From assembly GCA_020216805.1 (NCBI GenBank), contig JAIWNN010000153.1:1-7663 (forward strand): 7,663 bases of DNA. Direction: 5' to 3'. This DNA is from Desulfarculus sp. (GTDB lineage: Bacteria > Desulfobacterota > Desulfarculia > Desulfarculales > Desulfarculaceae). Made by a program: the position numbers and the translations under genes. This document shows positions 1-5,126 of the stretch, piece by piece. The first letter of the stretch is position 1. Each line of letters begins with the position of its first letter. Below the pieces are notes generated by a model. That model saw nothing but the letters and a program-made list of their open reading frames with translations. It did not search any database and was not told the origin of the DNA.

Positions 1-86
1 TGGACCTCCGTGCAAGAGTCTGGGTGACGCTCAATCACCAGTCTCCATGCTCGGAACCATGTGGACAACCTATTTAGCATCTACAC
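1..86. other. Non-coding left edge, no gene seen
   Basis: No convincing reading frame lies here. The stretch has intermediate base composition between the AT-rich cassette and the GC-rich chromosome. On the minus strand, downstream of the membrane-protein gene, the RNA could fold an imperfect stem (about 9 pairs, arms near 15-25 and 35-44, with one mismatch and one bulge). It is not followed by a T-run, so I do not call it a terminator. No tRNA or attachment-site core is recognisable. Confidence 0.5.
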
Positions 87-620
87 CTAGGCGGTAGGCC
101 GTGAAAAGACGAGATAATAGTTCGTAATATTTCTAATATTTAGTAAAACAACATGTGCCACTACCCATATATTTATTCCAAAGATAATGGCCTGGAGGTA
201 GGGAGATATCGAACATCTTGAAAATACATACAACACCGAAACTGCAACGATACTTAATATTTCACCAAACAATGCGAACGTAAAGTTGACAAGCATCCAC
301 CTGTATACTTTTATCGGCTTACCCCCAATATTGCGTTCAGAGTCTTCCTTTTTTAACCGATCGATAGTTTCTCCGCTTGCAGTTGAAAGTATTGTAACGC
401 TTGTTATAGAAAAACCGATTAATATTGCCATCAACCCGGCAATATATTTCGAAAACGCGATATAACTAATAGAAATATTCTGCCACCATAAGACACCTAA
501 GGATCCCAATGTAATAATAATTGGCCCTCCCCACTCATAGAGAGCTTCGTCAATTTTTATCGTTTCAATATAATCCCGTACTGGGTAAAGAAATTCAAGG
601 TAAATATACCGCCTTTTCAT
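87..620 (-). CDS. Small four-helix membrane protein, unknown function
   Basis: A 177-aa protein not recognised by name. Four hydrophobic segments are visible, at about residues 31-48, 58-81, 108-132 and 140-163, so it should be an inner-membrane protein. TM2 is preceded by a small-residue stretch and contains GFSITSVTIL. The loop between TM2 and TM3 (about 82-107) is charged (DRLKKEDSER) and is the most obvious exposed segment. A hydrophilic N-terminal tail of about 28 residues begins MKRRY; there is no cleavable signal. The ATG overlaps the stop of the upstream gene by ATGA, with an AGGGG ribosome site five bases before it, so the two are translationally coupled. It is as AT-rich as its partner and unlike the rest of the window. 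A membrane effector or anchor for the partner protein is plausible from layout alone (inference). The gene is certain; the function is not known. Confidence 0.85.
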   Translation of the reverse strand: MKRRYIYLEFLYPVRDYIETIKIDEALYEWGGPIIITLGSLGVLWWQNISISYIAFSKYIAGLMAILIGFSITSVTILSTASGETIDRLKKEDSERNIGGKPIKVYRWMLVNFTFALFGEILSIVAVSVLYVFSRCSISPYLQAIIFGINIWVVAHVVLLNIRNITNYYLVFSRPTA

Positions 621-1495
621 GCTTGCCCCTGGACAATTTCACGGAGGGCTGACAACAATCGTATACTATTAACTTGTCCTGTGATTTCATCTAGCAGAAC
701 TGTTATATCTTCGACAGCTTTTACGAGGTTAGAGTCGATCAATAATTGAACACCTTCAGCTGTTTTGCCTCTAACTCGAATTTTCTTAATGTCCATTCTA
801 GTGGGAACTACTGAATTGAATAGCTCCCTCATAAAGTCGGACACAGAGAAAGTGGGGACTGGTTGAACAGAAATCGTCACGTGGTCACGGATTACCTCGG
901 TTCTGTCAGATAAGTTAAGGCATTCCGAACCAAGAATTCTTTTTTCAATAACAATTTCACCTAGATCAGCCCGAACAAATCGACCTAATTCATTTAAAAA
1001 GTCATTATTGGGAATTGGTGCATAATTAATTCTATAAGGGAGTCGCCTCCTGGGTTCGCCAATATGCTCATAATATCTATCTGTAAAATGCTTTAGGTAT
1101 GAAATCAGACTACTGATTCCTATGCCCACCTTTCTGTCTTCTATAGCAATTATTAACTCATCATCACCTTTCTTGATACAAAGGTGTGTCCGCTCACCTT
1201 CTCCTTCCGTTAAAGATTTTGGATTTTCTCTTTCTGATGCGTTATCTTTATCAATAAGCGGAGGTCGGTGATAATATTTGGCAGACTTAATTATTGCTGG
1301 ATACAAAGGTGATTCATCATTAAAATATTCTAAAAGGTGAATCTTCTTCCGGTCTTCTAGGTCTTGAATCCTACCTTCCTTCGGTAGGGTTTTAATAAAT
1401 TTGAATAAGGCAATGATTGGCTCTGGATCAATTACACGGTTGTTCTTAATAAGTTCCACTGAATACAGAGATATTTTCCTTCCTTTCTCGATCAT
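617..1495 (-). CDS. Soluble protein of unknown function, possible defence-cassette component
   Basis: A 292-aa protein with no signal peptide or membrane helix, so cytoplasmic. I chose the ATG at 1495 because a strong Shine-Dalgarno (GGGGGAGGGGG) ends a few bases upstream; a TTG 48 bases further up is open but has no such site. The N-terminal third (about 1-75) looks like a small alpha/beta domain. Residues 83-102 form a charged, probably disordered linker. The middle (about 103-140) has beta-strand pairs, HLCIKKGDDELIIAIEDRKVGIG, followed by a helix. The C-terminal part (about 215-290) has IKKIRVRGKTAEGVQ and ends in helices. Its size and soluble-plus-membrane layout resemble uncharacterised families such as DUF4747, DUF6731 or the KwaB-type DUF4868; I cannot confirm membership in any of them. 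No nuclease, ATPase or protease motif is visible. It is first in a two-gene operon with the membrane protein. Confidence 0.85.
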   Translation of the reverse strand: MIEKGRKISLYSVELIKNNRVIDPEPIIALFKFIKTLPKEGRIQDLEDRKKIHLLEYFNDESPLYPAIIKSAKYYHRPPLIDKDNASERENPKSLTEGEGERTHLCIKKGDDELIIAIEDRKVGIGISSLISYLKHFTDRYYEHIGEPRRRLPYRINYAPIPNNDFLNELGRFVRADLGEIVIEKRILGSECLNLSDRTEVIRDHVTISVQPVPTFSVSDFMRELFNSVVPTRMDIKKIRVRGKTAEGVQLLIDSNLVKAVEDITVLLDEITGQVNSIRLLSALREIVQGQA

Positions 1496-1535
1496 TGCCC
1501 CCTCCCCCAGGAAATCCCCGGCATCTAACCGGGGC
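1496..1535 (-). promoter_or_regulatory. Leader hairpin and strong ribosome binding site
   Basis: In the leader of the two-gene cassette, a six-base perfect inverted repeat (CCCCGG at 1516-1521 and CCGGGG at 1529-1534, seven-base loop) lies about 20 bases before the ATG at 1495. The purine-rich GGGGGAGGGGG ribosome site sits between it and the start. The hairpin does not cover the ribosome site, so a control role is only possible. The ribosome site decides the start codon in favour of 1495. Confidence 0.55.
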
Positions 1536-1565
1536 AAGCACAATCGATAATCTCATTTTTTGGGG

Positions 1566-1594
1566 ATAATGGCTTGACCTATTAAACGTGTCAA
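1566..1594 (-). promoter_or_regulatory. Sigma70-type promoter of the two-gene AT-rich cassette
   Basis: On the minus strand a perfect -35 TTGACA (1589-1594) is followed by a 17-base spacer and a -10 CATTAT (1566-1571; four of six consensus bases). Transcription would begin near 1559, giving a leader of about 65 bases to the ATG at 1495. It lies immediately after the rex stop, so the cassette has its own promoter and does not depend on read-through from rex. Confidence 0.7.
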
Positions 1595-1625
1595 TAAAAA
1601 ACCCCTATCCCGCCGTCAGGTGATA
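1595..1625 (-). terminator. Possible weak terminator at the end of rex
   Basis: The minus-strand RNA has six consecutive U residues just after the rex stop codon, preceded by a G/C-rich segment. I can draw only a short, poor stem in that segment, so termination here may be weak. If so, rex transcripts could run into the AT-rich cassette. Confidence 0.3.
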
Positions 1626-2234
1626 CGCCAAATTATCCAGCTTGACGGTGAAGTCCACGTTCTCCACCTTGAAGCCGTCGGGCACCTGAATCTGCACCGG
1701 GGCGAAGTTCAGCAGCGCCTTGACCGGCACCTCCAGGAAGCGGTTGGCGATGTCCTGGGCCTTGTCCGGCGGGGTGCAGATCACCCCGATCTCGGCCCCG
1801 GTGTCGCGGCAGACCCGCACCAGCTCGTCGATGGGATGGATCATCAGGCCGGTGGCCAGCTTGCGCCCCACCTTCATCATGTCGTTGTCAAAGGCCGCCA
1901 CGAAACGGTAGCCCTGCTTGGCGAAGTTCTGGTGGGCCAACAGAGCGCAACCCAGGTTGCCCATGCCCACGATGGCCAGGTTCCACTCCTTGTTCAGGCC
2001 CAGGATCTTCTTGATGTCGAACAAGAGCTCCTTGACGAAGTAGCCCACCCCCCGCACGCCAAACTGCCCGAAGTAGGCCAAGTCCTTGCGAATCTGGGCC
2101 GGGTTCACCCCGCACAGGTCGGCCAGGGTCTTGCTGGAGACCACCGGGGTCCCGTCCTCGACCATGCCCTCCAAGGCGCGGGAATAGATGGATAACCGGG
2201 TGATGGTGGCGGCAGGGATCTTGAGATACTTCAT
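1605..2234 (-). CDS. rex: Redox-sensing transcriptional repressor Rex
   Basis: A 209-aa protein, the usual Rex length. Rex is a cytoplasmic homodimer that binds operators when NADH is low and releases them when NADH binds. The N-terminal winged helix (about 1-78) contains the family signature from GVNPAQIRKDL to GVRGVGY (residues 42-65). The Rossmann domain follows with VGMGNLG (G90, G92, G95) and an acidic FDND after the second strand (115-118). The C-terminal APVQIQVPDGFKVENVDF and closing helix are also typical. I prefer the ATG at 2234 to an in-frame TTG at 2246. The Shine-Dalgarno is weak (GGGG about six bases upstream). It is the first gene after the atpE terminator and is co-oriented with the F0 genes, an order I recall from Desulfovibrio. 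It is GC-rich like the chromosome, unlike the genes after it. Identification is secure; its targets are not shown. Confidence 0.96.
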   Translation of the reverse strand: MKYLKIPAATITRLSIYSRALEGMVEDGTPVVSSKTLADLCGVNPAQIRKDLAYFGQFGVRGVGYFVKELLFDIKKILGLNKEWNLAIVGMGNLGCALLAHQNFAKQGYRFVAAFDNDMMKVGRKLATGLMIHPIDELVRVCRDTGAEIGVICTPPDKAQDIANRFLEVPVKALLNFAPVQIQVPDGFKVENVDFTVKLDNLAYHLTAG

Positions 2235-2250
2235 CGCTGGCCCCAACTGG

Positions 2251-2276
2251 TTGTGATATCAGGCACATGCATGTGC
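2251..2276. promoter_or_regulatory. Candidate Rex half-site beside a 14-bp palindrome
   Basis: TTGTGATATCAGGCACAT (2251-2268) has the left half of a Rex operator (TTGTGA) exactly, and four of six bases in the right half (GCACAT against TCACAA). It overlaps a perfect 14-bp palindrome, GCACATGCATGTGC (2263-2276). Both lie 17-42 bases before the rex ATG, where an autoregulatory operator would be expected. No good -35/-10 pair is visible for rex. The Rex assignment is tentative. Confidence 0.35.
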
Positions 2277-2308
2277 ATAAAAGAGCCGGGCCCGGGGGCC
2301 CGGCTCTT
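2277..2308 (-). terminator. Rho-independent terminator of the atp F0 operon
   Basis: A 13-bp perfect inverted repeat (AAGAGCCGGGCCC at 2281-2293 and GGGCCCGGCTCTT at 2296-2308) lies 10 bases after the atpE stop. In the minus-strand transcript the stem ends in CUCUUUUAU, a short U-run, as expected for an intrinsic terminator. The apex must open to form a loop. The stem could also act in the opposite direction, but no plus-strand gene precedes it. Confidence 0.85.
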
Positions 2309-2318
2309 CATTGTGCAG

Positions 2319-2690
2319 CTAGGCGCCGATGCCCAGGAACTTCGCCACGGGGGCGGCCATGGGGTAGGCGTACAGCAGGATCAAGCAGATGACCAGAGCG
2401 TAAATACACAGGGACTCGATCATGGCCAGGCCGATCAGCATGGTCACGGTGATCTTGCCGGAGGCCTCGGGGTTGCGGGCGGTGCCCTCGACGGCGCCCT
2501 TCACGGCCATGCCCTGGCCGATGCCGGTGCCGAAGGCCGCGATGCCGATGCCGAAGCCGGCCGCCATCACGGTGGCCGAGAACAGTTTGGCGGCCTCAGC
2601 CATGGCGCCGGCGTCGGCGGCCATGGCCACGGCGGACAGACCCAGGACGAACAGGCCGGTCAGGGCCGCGGTCAACGAGAACTTCTTCAT
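2319..2690 (-). CDS. atpE: ATP synthase F0 subunit c with N-terminal leader
   Basis: The subunit that forms the rotating ring of the ATP synthase. The ORF is 123 aa, longer than the usual 70-90. Residues 1-24 ([10 protein letters not shown]... ending AMA) look like a cleavable signal peptide, leaving about 99 residues. Two helices form a hairpin: about 40-64, then a polar loop ARNPEASGK (71-79) that contacts the F1 stalk, then about 82-107. The ion-binding glutamate is E92 in [10 protein letters not shown]59 in GIGQG, S93 and Y97 are also present, with the same spacing as the Na+ ligands of the Ilyobacter c ring, but the position after S93 is Leu rather than Thr. The start is set by an excellent ribosome site (GGAGGAG, six bases before ATG). 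It lies 71 bases after atpB and is the last F0 gene before the terminator. Identity is certain; ion choice is uncertain. Confidence 0.97.
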   Translation of the reverse strand: MKKFSLTAALTGLFVLGLSAVAMAADAGAMAEAAKLFSATVMAAGFGIGIAAFGTGIGQGMAVKGAVEGTARNPEASGKITVTMLIGLAMIESLCIYALVICLILLYAYPMAAPVAKFLGIGA

Positions 2691-2761
2691 CGCAAACTCC
2701 TCCGTGAAATCGTTACTGTCTGTGCCTTCTTCCTATGCTTGTCGCAAGCTTGGTTTCTCTC

Positions 2762-3439
2762 TTAGTGGGCCTCTTCCAGCGATCCGGCGATGTAGAGCAT
2801 GGTCAGCAGGCTGAAGATGAAAGCCTGCACGAAGCTGGTGAAGATGGCCAGGAACATCATGGGCAGCGGCGCGAAGAATGCGCCGGCCAGGATGAACAGG
2901 ATGGCCAGCACCAGGTCCTCGCCCAGCACGTTGCCGAAAAGACGGAAGGTCAGGCTCAGGATGCGGCTGAAGTGGCCGATGAGCTCGATGATGAGCATCA
3001 GGGGGGCCAGCCACCAGATCGGGCCCATGAAGTGCTTGATGTAGTGCGCGCCATGGTGCTTGATGCCCACCGCGTGGGTGGTGACGAAGACCACCAGGGC
3101 CATGGACAGCGGGGTGTTGATGTTGGCGGTGGGGCTGGACATGCCCGGGATCAGGCCGGACCAGTTCATCACCAGGATGTAGAGGAACAGGGTGGCGATG
3201 AGCGGGAAGAAGGGCTTGCCCTCGTGGCCCATCACGTCGAGCATGAAGTCCTCGAAGCCGCCCAGGACCACCTCGAAGAAGTTCTGGCCGCCGCCGGGGA
3301 TCATCTTGACGCTGCCGATGGCCAGCCGCCCGACGATGATCAGGAAGAGCATGATCAGCCATGAGTAGAGCACGTTGCTGAAGAAATGCACCCCGACCTT
3401 GTCCAGCAGCCAGGTGAGGATCGCGAACGGGTGTTCCAT
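2762..3439 (-). CDS. atpB: ATP synthase F0 subunit a
   Basis: The stator membrane subunit that supplies the two ion half-channels beside the c ring. It has 225 aa, normal for a short bacterial form, with five or six membrane helices. The essential arginine is R166 in [10 protein letters not shown], matching E. coli R210. Acidic residues E174/D175 follow at the expected distance, and Q205 in SFVQAFIF corresponds to the conserved glutamine of the last helix. The MNWSGLIPG segment (91-99) is typical of the family. The ATG directly abuts the atpI stop, and its ribosome site AAGGAGG lies inside the last codons of atpI, so translation is probably coupled. It forms the core of F0 with AtpE; no b or b' subunit gene is in the window. 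Confidence 0.97.
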   Translation of the reverse strand: MEHPFAILTWLLDKVGVHFFSNVLYSWLIMLFLIIVGRLAIGSVKMIPGGGQNFFEVVLGGFEDFMLDVMGHEGKPFFPLIATLFLYILVMNWSGLIPGMSSPTANINTPLSMALVVFVTTHAVGIKHHGAHYIKHFMGPIWWLAPLMLIIELIGHFSRILSLTFRLFGNVLGEDLVLAILFILAGAFFAPLPMMFLAIFTSFVQAFIFSLLTMLYIAGSLEEAH

Positions 3440-3844
3440 CTAGACAGCCTCCTTGGATAGCTTGCGGGCCTGGCCCACTCCCCACGCCAGGATGGAGAGC
3501 ATGACCACGCTCAGGCCCACCAACAGGCCCAGCGGCTCCACCCAGCCCTGGCGCATCAGGAAAAAGAGCACCAGGGCGGTGGCGATAAACCGCAGGTAGT
3601 ACTTGATCAAAACCTTGCGCAGCGCGCTGGACCGCTCCCGGGGGAGCAGGGCCCGGCGCACCGTGCGCTCCAACAAACCGAAGTTGACCAGGGCGATCAG
3701 CCCGCCCACCAGCAGGCTGACCACGCTCTTGGGCGGGGCCACCAGGAGGGCGGCCAGGGTCAACACCGCGAAGGCGACCAGGTTGCCGCGCCAGAGCCTG
3801 CGCAGCATCCCGTCCTCGGCGGATTCGAGCCTCAGGGGCTTCAT
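3440..3844 (-). CDS. atpI: ATP synthase subunit I (AtpI-like)
   Basis: A 134-aa membrane protein with four hydrophobic segments at about residues 20-37, 42-60, 83-97 and 102-123. A basic stretch (ERTVRRALLPRERSSALRK) lies between the two hairpins. This pattern and its place just before atpB match the ATP-synt_I family, small proteins reported to help assemble the c ring or to handle Mg2+. The ATG at 3844 is preferred to an in-frame GTG at 3850, because AAAGGTG sits just before the ATG and overlaps the GTG. It follows atpZ by 16 bases and touches atpB with no gap. Sequence conservation in this family is low, so the call rests on topology and position. Confidence 0.85.
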   Translation of the reverse strand: MKPLRLESAEDGMLRRLWRGNLVAFAVLTLAALLVAPPKSVVSLLVGGLIALVNFGLLERTVRRALLPRERSSALRKVLIKYYLRFIATALVLFFLMRQGWVEPLGLLVGLSVVMLSILAWGVGQARKLSKEAV

Positions 3845-3860
3845 GGCCACCTTTCGCGCC

Positions 3861-4097
3861 TCACAAATACTTGGACCGCTTCATGATGATGTAGATGTTG
3901 CGATACCCGGCCACGATGCCGATGACCAGCCCCGCCAGCTTGCCCCAGGGGGCGGTGAAGCCTCCCCACAGGCCATCCACCCAGTATCCCAGCCCGAAGC
4001 CCATCACCGTGGCCAGGACCATGGCGATGCCCATGGAGCTGACCCGCGCCAGCATACGCAGGTATTCGCGCGTCTCGTCGCTGAGGAAGCGGCCCAC
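3861..4097 (-). CDS. atpZ: AtpZ-like F0F1-ATPase accessory protein
   Basis: A 78-aa protein with two membrane helices (about 16-42 and 48-72). The first contains glycine-rich GFGLGYWVD, and the second ends in GYRNIYIIMKRSKYL, both typical of the AtpZ/AtpQ family (putative F0F1-ATPase subunit). AtpZ and AtpI are reported to form a Ca2+/Mg2+ transporter or a c-ring assembly factor. The start is a GTG at 4097, because no in-frame ATG fits; a GAAGG ribosome site lies nine bases upstream. It is the first gene of the F0 operon, and the promoter is about 140 bases further upstream. Confidence 0.85.
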   Translation of the reverse strand: MGRFLSDETREYLRMLARVSSMGIAMVLATVMGFGLGYWVDGLWGGFTAPWGKLAGLVIGIVAGYRNIYIIMKRSKYL

Positions 4098-4246
4098 ATC
4101 GACCCGCCTTCGAGACCCTGGTGCGGGTCCCAGCCTTGCTCGCGTCTATCGCCAGGTTTAGGGACAAGCGGCTGATTTCCCAGCCTCCGGCCCCGCTCCA
4201 CCCCGACGAAGGACACCCCCACGCGGCCACCTGCGGCGGTCGAATC
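4098..4246 (-). other. Leader of the atpZ operon with a 7-bp hairpin
   Basis: The likely untranslated leader of the F0 operon is about 140 bases. Near its 3' end the minus-strand RNA can form a seven-pair stem (arms at 4112-4118 and 4125-4131, one G-U pair, six-base loop), just before the atpZ ribosome site. It could influence access to that site. Short frames in this stretch are shadows with no gene-like features. Confidence 0.4.
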
Positions 4247-4275
4247 TTGCTAACATGCCCGCCAAATCAAGTCAA
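4247..4275 (-). promoter_or_regulatory. Promoter of the atpZ-I-B-E operon
   Basis: On the minus strand a -35 TTGACT (4270-4275) is followed by exactly 17 bases and a -10 TAGCAA (4247-4252). The -10 has a TG dinucleotide one base upstream, forming an extended -10. Transcription would begin near 4240. It stands out as an A/T-rich patch in otherwise GC-rich DNA. It is the best promoter candidate for the F0 genes. Confidence 0.65.
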
Positions 4276-4282
4276 TATCTTT

Positions 4283-4300
4283 TTGCTCGCACCATCACAA
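4283..4300. promoter_or_regulatory. Candidate Rex half-site upstream of the atp promoter
   Basis: TTGCTCGCACCATCACAA (4283-4300) has a perfect right half of a Rex operator (TCACAA) and three of six bases in the left half (TTG). It sits eight bases upstream of the -35 of the atp promoter. The rex gene at the other end of the cluster makes this worth noting, but a single good half-site can arise by chance. Confidence 0.25.
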
Positions 4301-4439
4301 GCGCCGAGCCCCTGGTCCGGCCGGCGGGGCCAATCGGCAGAGATTCCTTGCCAACCCCTGGCGGGTGCGGCCATCTTGCCATGCTTTTTACAAAAATGGC
4401 ATGTTCTTTCCTGCCGATCCCCCTTGCCTGGAGGCCGCC
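4301..4439 (+). promoter_or_regulatory. Upstream region of the dihaem cytochrome gene with inverted repeat
   Basis: No gene is seen. An interrupted inverted repeat spans 4377-4401: TGCCA and TTTTT arms pair with AAAAA and TGGCA, with a three-base bulge and a two-base loop. It lies 38 bases before the cytochrome start. TACAAA (4389-4394) could serve as a -10, but no good -35 accompanies it. No U-run follows, so I do not call it a terminator. Confidence 0.35.
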
Positions 4440-4988
4440 ATGCCCTCCCGTCGCCTCTCCTTGGCCATCCTGGGCCTGGGCGTCCTGGTTCTGTCGTTGG
4501 CCATGGACGCCTCGGCCGACCACCACCGCCGCCAGCGCCAACGGCAGCGGGATGGCAAGCACTGCCTGCCGCCGGTGACCAGCCCGGCCTACCGCACCGA
4601 GTGCGGGGCCTGTCATTTCGCCTATCCCCCCGCCCTGCTGCCCTCCGGCTCCTGGCGGGCCATCCTGCAAAAGCTGCCGGAGCATTTCGGCGAGCAGGTG
4701 GACCTGGACCCGGCCCGGCGGCGAGAGTTGGAGGACTACCTGGCCGCCAACGCCGCCGAGCGCTGCGGCGCGCGCCTGGCCGGCAAGATCATGGCCAGCC
4801 TGGGCGGCCAGGCCCCCCTGCGCGTCAGCCAGGTGCCCTACCTGGTGCGCAAGCACCAGGGCGACGACCTTCCGGCCGACGCCTTTTCCCGGCCGGGGGT
4901 GGGCTCGCCGGCCAATTGCGCCGCCTGCCACACCGGGGCCGACCAGGGCGATTTCGACGAGCATCGGGTGCGGATTCCACCTCGCTAG
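4440..4988 (+). CDS. Secreted dihaem cytochrome c (DHC type)
   Basis: A 182-aa periplasmic electron carrier. Residues 1-26 form a signal peptide (MPSRR, hydrophobic core, cleavage after ASA). Two covalent haem sites are plain: CGACH at 55-59 and CAACH at 160-164. The first is followed by FAYPPALLP and then EHFGE, a pattern of the dihaem cytochrome c (DHC) family. H82, H139 or H175 could be the distal ligands. Two further cysteines, C42 and C109, could form a disulphide. The ATG at 4440 has GGAGG five bases upstream; an in-frame GTG 75 bases earlier would spoil the signal peptide. DHC proteins are often found with SHP or a cytochrome b561; neither is in this window. It is divergent from atpZ, and its redox partner here is unknown. 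Confidence 0.9.
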   Translation: MPSRRLSLAILGLGVLVLSLAMDASADHHRRQRQRQRDGKHCLPPVTSPAYRTECGACHFAYPPALLPSGSWRAILQKLPEHFGEQVDLDPARRRELEDYLAANAAERCGARLAGKIMASLGGQAPLRVSQVPYLVRKHQGDDLPADAFSRPGVGSPANCAACHTGADQGDFDEHRVRIPPR

Positions 4989-5025
4989 GCCCACGAATGT
5001 ATTCCATTTTCGGCTGAGTTTGGTC

Positions 5026-5031
5026 TAGAAT
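5026..5031 (+). promoter_or_regulatory. Possible -10 element before the 5127 gene
   Basis: TAGAAT lies 95 bases before the start of the next gene, in a 138-base gap that is less GC-rich than its surroundings. No convincing -35 is found at 16-18 bases. A weak or activator-dependent promoter is possible. Confidence 0.35.
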
Positions 5032-5126
5032 GCGCCCGGAGCGGCCGCCCGCCTGCCCCGGATGATGGCGGCTGGGTCCTGGCGCTTCAACTCCGTCCCG
5101 GCCCGGTGGCCGGAAGGAAGCCGGAA

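Noticed and set aside
621..1539. Nine-base inverted repeat (GCTTGCCCC at 621-629 and GGGGCAAGC at 1531-1539) flanking the soluble-protein gene
   Set aside because: One copy is coding sequence at the gene's 3' end and the match is short; it encloses only one gene of the pair, so it does not look like an element boundary.
2253..3364. Long plus-strand open frames across the atp genes
   Set aside because: They are antisense to atpE and atpB, which have clear family motifs; the translations are low-complexity, and there is no promoter or ribosome site.
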